64,000 nt of DNA from Cellulomonas sp. Root930. GTDB taxonomy: Bacteria > Actinomycetota > Actinomycetes > Actinomycetales > Cellulomonadaceae. Every line of letters starts with the position of its first letter. Position 1 is the stretch's first letter. This document shows, in pieces, positions 25,546 to 33,835 of this stretch. The notes beneath the pieces are model-generated. The model saw only the letters and a list, made by a program, of their open reading frames with translations. It was not told the DNA's origin and made no database searches. The DNA lies in the NCBI GenBank assembly GCA_001429255.1, contig LMJI01000001.1:248001-312000 (forward strand). Direction: 5' to 3'. A program made the position numbers and the translations under genes.

Positions 25546-26771
25546 CCGACGTCGTGGTGGACCGGCTGCGCATCCGCGGAGGCGATGCGCGCCGGCTCGC
25601 CACGGTCGCGGCACGGACCCTGCCCGGCGCCCTGGACCGCGCGCTCGCGGACCTGGCGGACGTGGAGCTCGACCGGCTCACGGTGCTGCTCCCCGACCCG
25701 GGCGACCACGACGACGCGACGCTCGCGATCCTGTGGGCCGACGGGATCCGGCAGGCGGCGCTCGCGGCGGGTGCCCGGCTGCGCCCCCGAGCGGCCGACG
25801 ACGGCGACCCTTCCGGCGAAGGGACCGACCCGCTCCCCGCCGCGGACGGCACGCCGCCCGTGCGCGCAGCCCCCGACCTCGCCGCCCTCGCGGACGCCGT
25901 GGCGGCGTGGCTCGCGGCCGGCAGCGGGACGCCGGTGCCGCGGGGTCTGGTCGGTGCCCTCACCGAGCCCGACGTCGCAGCCGCCGTGCTGCGCCTCGTC
26001 GGCCCGGAGCGCGCCCGCACGCTCGTCGCGGCCCTGGAGTGGGCGGCGGGCCGGCTCAGGTTCGGGCTCCCCGGGACCGGACCCGGCGCCGCGCCGACCG
26101 TGGCGCCGCCGGGCCCCCCGGTGCCCGCGCGCGCCGGCGAGTCCGCTCCCGCGACCGAGCGCGGCGACGACATCCCGGACGACGCGGTCGCCACCACTGC
26201 CGCCGACACGGTGGCCGCGGCGGCACGCGTGCTGCACGCCCTGGCCGGGCAGGTCGCGACCGACGCCGACGTCGTGCCGACCGGGGTCACCCGCTGCGCC
26301 GGCCTCGTCCTGACCTACCCGTGGCTGGCGGACCTGTGCCGGCTCGCCTCCGACCTGAACCCCGGAGCCGAGCCCAGCCACGCACGCCGGGTCGCGCTCG
26401 CCGCGCTCGCCGACCCCGACGACCCCGACCTGGTCGACGACCCGCTCGTGCGCTTCCTCGCGGGGGCGCCCCAGGACGCCGCGCCGGCTGCGGTCCTCGT
26501 CCCGCTCGGCCGTGCGGACGAGGTGCGCGCAGCGGCCGACGACGTCCTGCACCGGTTCGTCGCCCTGCTGCCCGGGTTCGAGGGCTCGTCCGACGGGTTC
26601 GTGCGCGCCTCCTGGCTGCTGCGCGCGGGCCTGCTCGACGTCGACCACGACCCCGCCGTGCTCGTCGCGCAGACCGCGCCCCTCGACGTCGTCCTGCCGC
26701 TGCTCCCCTACCCGCTCGGTGTGCTGCGCCTCCCGTGGACCCCCGTGCTGTCCGTCCGGTTCCGGCCATGA
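25542..26771 (+). CDS. Contractile injection system tape measure-type protein (Pvc14-like)
   Basis: A 409-residue protein. The opening I-R-G-G-D-A-R-R-L-A-T-V-A-A-R-T-L with L-D-R-L-T-V-L-L-P-D, the C-A-G-L-V-L-T-Y-P-W-L block near residue 255, and the ending P-L-G-V-L-R-L-P-W-T-P-V-L match the layout of CIS tape-measure proteins. Those share 'N-A-G-L-V-L-L-x-P', a 'H/D-x-L-V/L-x-x-L-x-G' block and a final 'x-L-P-W'. An Ala/Pro-rich linker lies near 85-100 and another near 195-215. Its length would set the tube length. It overlaps both neighbours by 4 bases. Confidence 0.8.
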   Translation: MTDVVVDRLRIRGGDARRLATVAARTLPGALDRALADLADVELDRLTVLLPDPGDHDDATLAILWADGIRQAALAAGARLRPRAADDGDPSGEGTDPLPAADGTPPVRAAPDLAALADAVAAWLAAGSGTPVPRGLVGALTEPDVAAAVLRLVGPERARTLVAALEWAAGRLRFGLPGTGPGAAPTVAPPGPPVPARAGESAPATERGDDIPDDAVATTAADTVAAAARVLHALAGQVATDADVVPTGVTRCAGLVLTYPWLADLCRLASDLNPGAEPSHARRVALAALADPDDPDLVDDPLVRFLAGAPQDAAPAAVLVPLGRADEVRAAADDVLHRFVALLPGFEGSSDGFVRASWLLRAGLLDVDHDPAVLVAQTAPLDVVLPLLPYPLGVLRLPWTPVLSVRFRP

Positions 26772-28078
26772 CCGCCGAGCCCGCGCGGTACGCGGCCGAG
26801 CTGCGGACCGCGCTGGAGGCGCTCGAGGCGGTCGTCGCCGTCCGGCTCGAGGAACGGCGCGCCGGCCCGGCCGGTCGGCTGCTCGACCTCGACGCCGCGG
26901 ACGAGGGCATCCCGGACCTCGCGCGGTACCGGGGGCAGGCGCCGCTGGCCCGGGTGATCGCCGACGCCGGGCTGTCCGCCGCGGAGGCGCTCGTGCTGGT
27001 CGCCGCGATCGCGCCGCACGTGGACGAGAAGTTCGACCTCCGGTTCGCCGAGCTGACCGACCGGCGCGACGCGGTGGGGCTGACGGGCGAGGTGGCCCGG
27101 ACCCTCGTCGCGCGGACGTTCGCCGGCCGGCTCGACGCCGCCGCCCTGCTCTCGTCGGGGGCCCCCCTGCTCGCCTCGGGGCTGCTCACGCTCGACCCAC
27201 CCGAGGACCTGTCGGGCCGGCTCCGCGCGGACCCGGCGCTGGTCCGCTGGGCGCTCGGTCTGCCGCCCGAGCCGGCCACGGCCTCCGCGGACTTCCCGGC
27301 ACGGCCGCTGGCCACGGTGCACACGCTCGACGACGTGGTGCTGCCCGGCCCCGCCCGGCGCCGGGTCGCCGACCTCGCGGACCGCATCGCGCACCGCGAC
27401 CTCGTCGTCGACACCTGGGGGTTCGGGCGGCACCACGACAACACCTCCGGCCTGGTCGCCCTCTTCCACGGCCCGCCCGGGACCGGCAAGACGATGACCG
27501 CGGCCGCCCTGTCGCGTTCCACCGGGCTGCCCGCGTACCTCGTCGACCTGTCCGCCCTGGTGTCCAAGTACATCGGCGAGACCGAGAAGGCCCTGGCCCG
27601 GGTGTTCGACCGGGCGGTGCGCGAGGGTTGCATGCTCGTGTTCGACGAGGCCGACGCGGTCTTCGGCCGCCGGACGGAGGTCAGCGACTCGCACGACCGG
27701 TACGCCAACCAGGAGGTCTCCTACCTGCTGTCCCGGATCGAGGCGCACCCCGGCGTCGTCGTCCTGACCACCAACCTGCTGTCCAACATCGACGAGGCGT
27801 TCCAGCGGCGCATCCACGTCATGGTCGAGTTCCCGGAGCCCGGACCGGGCGAACGGTCCCGGCTGTGGCGGTCGGTGCTCCCGCGCGAGCTGCCGGTGGC
27901 CCGCACGGTCGACCTCGACGCGCTCGCGCAGCGCTACGCGCTCTCGGGTGCCCAGATCCGGGACGCCAGCCTCGACGCCGCCTACCTCGCGGCGGCCGAC
28001 GGACGGGTGGTGACCCAGGAGTACCTCGTCAGCGGGATCCACCGGCAGTTCGAGAAGGCCGGACGGACGGTCCGGTGA
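26768..28078 (+). CDS. AAA+ ATPase of contractile injection system (Pvc15-like)
   Basis: A 436-residue protein with a helical N-terminal region (1-185) and one AAA+ module. Walker A G-P-P-G-T-G-K-T is at 235-242, Walker B L-V-F-D-E-A-D has Asp293/Glu294, sensor 1 is in V-V-L-T-T-N, and an R-R-I-H arginine finger is near 352. It is the standard eCIS ATPase, thought to help load cargo or assemble particles in the cytoplasm. It lies directly before the giant cargo-like gene and shares a GTGA overlap with it, which fits a loading role. Confidence 0.93.
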   Translation: MTAEPARYAAELRTALEALEAVVAVRLEERRAGPAGRLLDLDAADEGIPDLARYRGQAPLARVIADAGLSAAEALVLVAAIAPHVDEKFDLRFAELTDRRDAVGLTGEVARTLVARTFAGRLDAAALLSSGAPLLASGLLTLDPPEDLSGRLRADPALVRWALGLPPEPATASADFPARPLATVHTLDDVVLPGPARRRVADLADRIAHRDLVVDTWGFGRHHDNTSGLVALFHGPPGTGKTMTAAALSRSTGLPAYLVDLSALVSKYIGETEKALARVFDRAVREGCMLVFDEADAVFGRRTEVSDSHDRYANQEVSYLLSRIEAHPGVVVLTTNLLSNIDEAFQRRIHVMVEFPEPGPGERSRLWRSVLPRELPVARTVDLDALAQRYALSGAQIRDASLDAAYLAAADGRVVTQEYLVSGIHRQFEKAGRTVR

Positions 28079-31000
28079 GTGCCCCGGCCGTCGCCGCGGC
28101 TCCGGAGACGGAGCACGGTGCCGCGAGCCGGGCGACGAGCCCCGGCCCGGCACCCCCCGCCCCCGAACCGCTGCTCAGGGTGCCGCGTCCGGCCGCGGAC
28201 CAGAGCGTCGTCGAGCTCGGTGTGCCGGCGGGCGGCCTCACCGCGCGTCACGCCGAGTGGGGGGTCGACGGCGGTCACGTGCTGCTCACCGGAGCGGCAC
28301 CGTTCGTCGACCTGAGCGGCCGGGCCGGGTTCCGCGCCGACGGGACTCTGGACGGCACCGTCGCCATGCGCGGCGTCGTGACGCTCCTGGGCCTGCCGGT
28401 GGCCGAGACCACCTGGTCCGTCGCCGGCTGGGACGGCGGCGCGCTGGCGGCGCCCGCGGTGAGCCTGCGCGGGACGACGCTCGCCCTCGACCTGTCCCCC
28501 GTGGGCGCCGAGGTGGCCCTCACGGCGACGGAGGGGCTGACCGCGTCCCGGACGGACACCGGCGCCACGATCGCGCTCCCCGACGGTGCGCTGCCTCCCG
28601 GGCTGCCGCTGGAGCCGCGCGTCGTCGAGCTGTTCCGCGGGCTGCGCGGCTGGGACGTCACCGGGCTGCGCGCGCACCCCGACTCCCCCGTCGAGTCCGC
28701 GCCGGCGTTCGTCTCCGACACGGACCTCTTCTTCGCGCCCGGCCGGTACGGACCCGACAGCCCGGAGACCGCCGCCCTGCTCGACGCCGCGATCCGGGCC
28801 GCCCTGGCCGGGATCGTCGGCGCGGTCGACCCCACCCCGCCGGCCCCTCCCCCGCAGCCGGCCCCCGGCGCGGGAGAGGCTCCCGCCGCCTCGACGGAAC
28901 CGGTCGCGGCGACGGTGCCCGAGACGCCCGCGGTGGTGCCCACGGCCGAGGAGGCCGCCCCCTCGGAACCGGCCCCGGCAGAGGGCGCGGCCGAGGGAGA
29001 ACCCGCACCCGCCGAGCCGGCGGAGGGCGCGGCCGAGGGAGAACCCGCACCGGCCGTCGAGGTCGAGCTCCTCATGCCGCCCGCCCCGACCGAGCCCGGG
29101 CCTGCGGCGAAGGCCCGAGCCGGTGGCGTCGCAGGCGGAGCGGGCGGCGCCGCGACCGCGGCCCGGACGCTCCCGACCGCCGAGGAGAACGTCGCCGACG
29201 CGCGCGGCGCGGTCACGGAGCCGGTCGCGGAGACGGCCGCCCGCGCCCGCGAGGACCTGGCGGCCGCGCTCGGCGAGCGCCCCGCCCCGAGCCCGGAGAT
29301 CGTCGAGCTGTGCGAACGGATCCGGGTCGCGATCCTCGAGCAGCGCCCTGTCGACGAGGACGACCTGCTCACCGCCGACCCCACCGCCGCGGCGCAGACC
29401 GCGGGCGAGACGATCTCCGGGTCCGTCGAGGGGCAGGTCGGCGAGGTCCAGGGCAGCTACGCGGACCTCGACAACCCCCCGGGCGGGTCGCCCGCGCTGA
29501 CCCCCACGCCGGTCGTCAGCCCGGACCCGTCGAGCCCCGGCATGGGCGTCGACGCCGCGAGCGCCGCACCGGACCCGATCCCGGCGGAGAACCTGTCGCT
29601 CGACGCCGACGTCGAGGCGACGGACCAGCGCATCGCCGACTCCGGCATCGACACCCCCGTGACCCAGGAGATCCCGGACGCCCCGTTCGCCACCGTCCGG
29701 GACTCGCGGGGAGAGCTCGGGGAGCTGGCCGCGCAGACCCCCCAGGAGCTCGCCGCGGAGCAGGACGCCGCGATCGCGAGCGCGCAGGCGGACATGGCCG
29801 AGCTCCAGTCCCGGGCAACCCAGGCGCTCCTGGCCGCCCGGGCGGGCACGGTCGGCTCGGTCGCCGGCGGCCAGGGCGAGGCCGTGCAGGGCGAGGAGCA
29901 GACCCGCGACTCGGTCGCCCAGCGCGCTGACACGATCTTCACCACCGCGCAGCAGCAGGTCACCACGCTGCTCGAGCCGCTGAGCCGGACCGCGATGGCG
30001 CGGTGGACCGCCGGGCTGACGCGCCTGTCGCAGGAGTTCCACGACTCGCTCGACCGCGTGGCGGCGTGGATCGAGGAGCGGCACTCCGGCGTCGACGGGT
30101 TCGTCGTCGGGATCGGTGACGCGGTCTTCGGCCTGCCCGGGTGGGTGGAGGAGGAGTACGACCGGGCCGAGCGGCAGTTCGGCGACGACATCTGCGAGCT
30201 CCTGCTCGAGATCTCGACCGACGTCAACGCGGTCGTCGCCGCGGCCCAGGCGATCATCGCCCAGGCCCGGGAGGACATCGACGCGGCGTTCACCGAGATG
30301 GAGGAGCAGTTCCCGGAGTGGGTCGCCCAGCAGCGGGCACGGTTCAGCGGCATGCTCGACGGGCTCAGCGCCCAGGCCACCGCCGCGCAGACGAGCTTCG
30401 TCCGGGACGTCTCGCGGGCCGCCCTGACCGCGGTCGCGGAGGCGCAGGAGGCCACCGAGGCCGCCCGGGACGCGGCGCGCGGCGTCCTCGGACGCATCGC
30501 CGCGGCGATCGAGGAGTTCATCGACGACCCGGTCAAGGCCATCATCAACGGCCTCCTGACCCTGGTGAACATCCCGCCGGGCGCGTTCTGGGCCCTCGTC
30601 GCACGCATCCAGCAGGTCGCCTCGGACATCGCCGACGACCCCGTGGGCTTCGCGAACAACCTCGTCGCCGGGATCAAGCAGGGCTTCCAGCAGTTCTTCG
30701 ACAACTTCGGCACGCACATGCTCGCCGGGTTCTGGAACTGGCTGTTCTCCGGCCTCGAGGCACCCATCCCGATGCCGACCGACTTCTCCCCCCGGTCGCT
30801 GTTCACCTTCGCGCTCCAGCTCATGGGCATCACCTGGCCGCGCGTGCGGGAGATCCTCGTCCGGCACATCGGCGAGCAGAACGTGGAGATCATCGAGGCC
30901 GCGTGGCAGCTGATCTCCCTGCTCATCGAGCAGGGGCCGCAGGGCATCGTCGACATGATCAAGGAGCAGCTGACCCCCGAGATGATCGTGCAGACGATCC

Positions 31001-32997
31001 TCGAGGCGGCGATCGACTACCTCGTCGAGACGCTCATCACCCAGGTGGTCATCCGGGTGATCGGCATGCTCAACCCGGCGGGCGCTGCGGCGCAGGCGAT
31101 CAAGGCGATCTACGACGTGGCGGCGTGGGTGTTCCGGAACGCCGCGCGGATCTTCCGCTTCGTCGAGGCCGTGGTCAACGGCATGGCCGACGTCGTCGCC
31201 GGCAACATCGGAGGCCTCGCCAACGCGGTCGAGCAGTCGCTGGCGATGCTCATCCCGCCCGTCATCGACTTCTTCGCCGGCCTGCTGAGCCTGAGCGGCC
31301 TGCCCAACCAGGTCGCCGAGGTGATCGTCGCGCTCCAGGCCCGGGTCTACTCCGTGATGGACCTGGTCATCGGCTTCCTCGCCGAGCGCGGCCGGGCCCT
31401 GCTGCGCGCGCTGGGCCTGGGCGGCGAGGAGGGCGAGGAGGGCGACGGCAACGACGACGAGGAGCTGGGCACCACGGTCCGATTCTCCGCGGGCGGGGAG
31501 TCGCACCGGGTGTTCGTCCAGGTCGAGGGCACGTCGGCCACCCTGATGGTGGCGTCGGCGGTGCTGCCGATCGAGAGCAAGGTCGCCGAGTGGCGGGGAC
31601 GCGTCGGCGAGCTGCCCGAGGGCATCCGGCCGTCGACGACGACCAAGCTCGACGCCCTCGCCGCGGCCGTGAGCACCGCGGAGACGACGGCCGACGCTCT
31701 CGCCCCCGAGTTCGTCGCGGCGACCGCCAACCCGACCGACGAGGTGGAGCCACCGTCCGACGCGGCGCTGGAGGCCGAGGAACGCTCCGTCGCGACGATG
31801 CTCGACGAGCTGTTCGGCATCTTCGAGGGCGAGGGTGCCACCGAGCAGTGGCTCGCGGACATGGCCTCCCTGCTGCCGACGCAGGGGTCCGGGCGCGTCG
31901 ACGAGGTCCTCGCCGGGTGGCGCGCCCGGCTCGCCGAGTTCACCATCGGCAACCAGCCGTCGGACACCCGGCTCTGGTCCGACACGGTGCTCGACGGCAG
32001 CGGGGCCGGTGCGCAGTCGGTGATCGCCGACCCGGGACAGCACCGGCTCCTGCTCCCCTACTTCCAGTCGGCACCGGGGCAGCGGTCCGTCGACTCCGGC
32101 GCGTTCTCGTCCTACGTCTTCACGCAGACGAGCCCACCGCACTCGGTGCAACGGAACTTCCGGCAGGCGTACGGCCAGGCCGCGGTGACCAACCTGCGCA
32201 CGGAGGCCCTGACCCGGATCGCCGCGGCGACCGTCGGGCCGACCGTGCAGGAGCGGTGGCGCACCAAGGTCGCGGACATCACGTTCCGCTGGAGCAGCGC
32301 CGGCGGCGGCTCGATCACGTGGCCCACCGGCAGGGTGCCTGACCACGAACGGTTCAAGCCGCTGACGATCGCGTACAGCGACGTCAACGGGGTGCGGACG
32401 ATCACCTACGACACCGAGGCGGGGCAGCACTTCGTCATCACGCGCGACACCAACGCCGGGCTGAGCATCAGCGTGGAGGGCAAGAACCTGCGGTTCCGGT
32501 CCGAGCGGGGGCGCGGCGAGACGGAGGACTCACCCGCGTTCCGCAGCAACAACGGGTTCGACCGGTCGCACATCATCGCCGACGAGTTCAGCGGGTCGGG
32601 CTGGTCGGCGGGTGGCAACCTGGTGACCGCCAGCGCCCACTACAACCAGAACGTCATGCGCGCCGCCGAGCGCCGGATCGGGACGCAGATCGCCAACTGG
32701 GCGCGGCAGAACGGCCTCGACGCCACGGAGGTGACGTTCACGATGACCGTCAACGTCTCGTTCGGCGCTCTGCTCGACCCCGCGGCGCTGGCCGAGATCA
32801 CGCAGGCCGGAGTGTTCCCGGCCGATGCAGGACGCGACCTCGCCGCCGAGATCCGGGCCAAGATCAACGCCGGTGAGGTGCACCCCGACCTCATGCGCAT
32901 CACCGGCGTGATGTACGAGTGGGAGTTCACCGATCCCGTCGGACCCGGCGGGACGTGGCCGATTGGAGCGGACCTGTGGCTACTGATCAACGGCTGA
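28075..32997 (+). CDS. Giant cargo/effector protein with C-terminal DNA/RNA non-specific endonuclease-like domain
   Basis: A 1640-residue protein starting at GTG 28075. Layers from the N-terminus: a beta-rich domain (about 45-215); a Pro/Ala/Glu linker (about 250-370) with a 42-base tandem duplication; helical, coiled-coil-like sequence (about 540-800); a hydrophobic helical region (about 820-1110), for example I-P-P-V-I-D-F-F-A-G-L-L; an acidic spacer G-E-E-G-E-E-G-D; a mixed domain; and a nuclease-like end. The last has D-R-S-H (His1499) followed by G-G-N-L (Asn1515) and H-Y-N-Q-N. This is the beta-beta-alpha-metal arrangement of NucA/EndA-type endonucleases, where the motif is usually D-R-G-H. 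No HExxH (DUF4157) motif was seen. It is a likely injected or self-acting toxin. Confidence 0.85.
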   Translation: MSAPAVAAAPETEHGAASRATSPGPAPPAPEPLLRVPRPAADQSVVELGVPAGGLTARHAEWGVDGGHVLLTGAAPFVDLSGRAGFRADGTLDGTVAMRGVVTLLGLPVAETTWSVAGWDGGALAAPAVSLRGTTLALDLSPVGAEVALTATEGLTASRTDTGATIALPDGALPPGLPLEPRVVELFRGLRGWDVTGLRAHPDSPVESAPAFVSDTDLFFAPGRYGPDSPETAALLDAAIRAALAGIVGAVDPTPPAPPPQPAPGAGEAPAASTEPVAATVPETPAVVPTAEEAAPSEPAPAEGAAEGEPAPAEPAEGAAEGEPAPAVEVELLMPPAPTEPGPAAKARAGGVAGGAGGAATAARTLPTAEENVADARGAVTEPVAETAARAREDLAAALGERPAPSPEIVELCERIRVAILEQRPVDEDDLLTADPTAAAQTAGETISGSVEGQVGEVQGSYADLDNPPGGSPALTPTPVVSPDPSSPGMGVDAASAAPDPIPAENLSLDADVEATDQRIADSGIDTPVTQEIPDAPFATVRDSRGELGELAAQTPQELAAEQDAAIASAQADMAELQSRATQALLAARAGTVGSVAGGQGEAVQGEEQTRDSVAQRADTIFTTAQQQVTTLLEPLSRTAMARWTAGLTRLSQEFHDSLDRVAAWIEERHSGVDGFVVGIGDAVFGLPGWVEEEYDRAERQFGDDICELLLEISTDVNAVVAAAQAIIAQAREDIDAAFTEMEEQFPEWVAQQRARFSGMLDGLSAQATAAQTSFVRDVSRAALTAVAEAQEATEAARDAARGVLGRIAAAIEEFIDDPVKAIINGLLTLVNIPPGAFWALVARIQQVASDIADDPVGFANNLVAGIKQGFQQFFDNFGTHMLAGFWNWLFSGLEAPIPMPTDFSPRSLFTFALQLMGITWPRVREILVRHIGEQNVEIIEAAWQLISLLIEQGPQGIVDMIKEQLTPEMIVQTILEAAIDYLVETLITQVVIRVIGMLNPAGAAAQAIKAIYDVAAWVFRNAARIFRFVEAVVNGMADVVAGNIGGLANAVEQSLAMLIPPVIDFFAGLLSLSGLPNQVAEVIVALQARVYSVMDLVIGFLAERGRALLRALGLGGEEGEEGDGNDDEELGTTVRFSAGGESHRVFVQVEGTSATLMVASAVLPIESKVAEWRGRVGELPEGIRPSTTTKLDALAAAVSTAETTADALAPEFVAATANPTDEVEPPSDAALEAEERSVATMLDELFGIFEGEGATEQWLADMASLLPTQGSGRVDEVLAGWRARLAEFTIGNQPSDTRLWSDTVLDGSGAGAQSVIADPGQHRLLLPYFQSAPGQRSVDSGAFSSYVFTQTSPPHSVQRNFRQAYGQAAVTNLRTEALTRIAAATVGPTVQERWRTKVADITFRWSSAGGGSITWPTGRVPDHERFKPLTIAYSDVNGVRTITYDTEAGQHFVITRDTNAGLSISVEGKNLRFRSERGRGETEDSPAFRSNNGFDRSHIIADEFSGSGWSAGGNLVTASAHYNQNVMRAAERRIGTQIANWARQNGLDATEVTFTMTVNVSFGALLDPAALAEITQAGVFPADAGRDLAAEIRAKINAGEVHPDLMRITGVMYEWEFTDPVGPGGTWPIGADLWLLING
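28981..29051 (+). repeat. 42-base tandem duplication in the linker of the giant effector gene
   Basis: A 29-base stretch at 28981-29009 recurs exactly at 29023-29051. The 42-base period equals 14 codons, encoding E-G-A-A-E-G-E-P-A-P-A twice. The exact nucleotide identity suggests a recent duplication. The linker is low-complexity Pro/Ala/Glu. Confidence 0.9.
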
Positions 32998-33518
32998 CCG
33001 ACGTCGTGGCCTTCGCGGAGGAGTTCCTCGCGGCGGACACGGCGGTCCTGCGCGCGGCGTCGGGGGAACCCGACGACGACGTCTACCTCGAGGCGGTGCG
33101 ACGGGCGTCGGCGTTCTACGCGTCGAGCGGCGGGCTACCCCTCGGACCGCAGGCAGGGCGCTCGGCCGTGCCGGGCGGCACCTCCCCGCAGGCGACGAAG
33201 GACCCGGGCGAGCGTGCCGGCTCGACGCTCTTCGCGGTCGCCCGGCTGGCGTCGGGCGACGGCTGGCTCGCCCTCGTGAGCGGTGCGTACGACACCGACG
33301 GTGGCTCGTTCGGCGCCGCACTGCTCGTCGAGACCGTCGGCGGCGAGCTGAAGGTCACGGGCCGGGCCGACGCCGACCCGTTCGTCGACGGGATCGCCTG
33401 GGCGGACTCCGGGGGACGGCCGGTGCCCGTCGACGCGCCGCTGGGCGAGTCCGAGACGCTGCGGCTGCCGCACGACCCGGAGCAGGCCGCCTGGCTGACC
33501 GGCCGACTCGGCCCGTGA
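32976..33518 (+). CDS. Candidate immunity or chaperone protein for the nuclease effector
   Basis: A 180-residue protein starting at GTG 32976, 22 bases inside the end of the effector gene, with GGAG upstream. It begins with an amphipathic helix (L-T-D-V-V-A-F-A-E-E-F-L-A). A beta-rich part follows (S-T-L-F-A-V-A-R-L, G-W-L-A-L-V-S-G-A-Y-D-T-D-G-G-S-F-G). Asp and Glu are abundant, giving a net acidic protein, which is common in nuclease inhibitors. I recognise no family. Being co-translated with a nuclease makes immunity the leading hypothesis; chaperone or loading-adaptor function is the alternative. Confidence 0.7.
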   Translation: MATDQRLTDVVAFAEEFLAADTAVLRAASGEPDDDVYLEAVRRASAFYASSGGLPLGPQAGRSAVPGGTSPQATKDPGERAGSTLFAVARLASGDGWLALVSGAYDTDGGSFGAALLVETVGGELKVTGRADADPFVDGIAWADSGGRPVPVDAPLGESETLRLPHDPEQAAWLTGRLGP

Positions 33519-33835
33519 GCGAGCACGGACCCGGCCTGACGTGGCTGGCGGACCGGGTCGGCTGCACACCGGACGAGCTGCTCGCCGATCCCCGGCGGCT
33601 GGTCGCGGCGCTGGCCGACGCCGAGGTGGCGGTGCGCGGCCTGGCGACGCGGCTCGACTCCGCCGACGACGACGTGCGCGCCACCGCGGAGGCCGAGGCC
33701 AACCGGCTCCGCCGGGCGTTCGTCGACGCCCCCGACCCGGGCGAGCGCTTCCGCGCGACGGTCCTCGGTGCGCTGCGGGACGCGACCGACCGAGTGCGCC
33801 GGGCGTCCGACGGGAGGTCACCGGAGGGCGGGTAG
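33515..33835 (+). CDS. Small helical protein at the end of the injection-system operon
   Basis: A 106-residue, highly charged, Ala/Arg/Asp-rich protein starting at GTG 33515 in the stop of the previous gene. It looks almost entirely helical: L-V-A-A-L-A-D-A-E-V-A-V-R-G-L-A and A-T-A-E-A-E-A-N-R-L-R-R. It is the last gene of the operon and its end overlaps, tail to tail, the right SARP gene by 18 bases. No family is recognised. It could form a complex with the immunity-like protein before it. Confidence 0.6.
   Translation: MSEHGPGLTWLADRVGCTPDELLADPRRLVAALADAEVAVRGLATRLDSADDDVRATAEAEANRLRRAFVDAPDPGERFRATVLGALRDATDRVRRASDGRSPEGG

Noticed and set aside
27982..32430. A 1482-codon open frame on the minus strand across the giant effector gene
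   Set aside because: In GC-rich DNA the antisense of a coding gene often stays open. Its composition (Arg, Gly, Asp-rich without patterns) looks like shadow sequence, and the plus-strand gene has clear domains.
10400..32997. Type VI secretion system
   Set aside because: Spike and PAAR are shared with T6SS, but DUF4255, DUF5908, the LysM protein, CIS tape measure and Pvc15-like ATPase are eCIS genes, and no TssJ/L/M membrane complex is present.
28075..32997. DUF4157 metalloprotease-type eCIS cargo
   Set aside because: This position often holds a DUF4157 protein, but no H-E-x-x-H motif was found in the 1640 residues. The toxin-like end is a nuclease fold instead.
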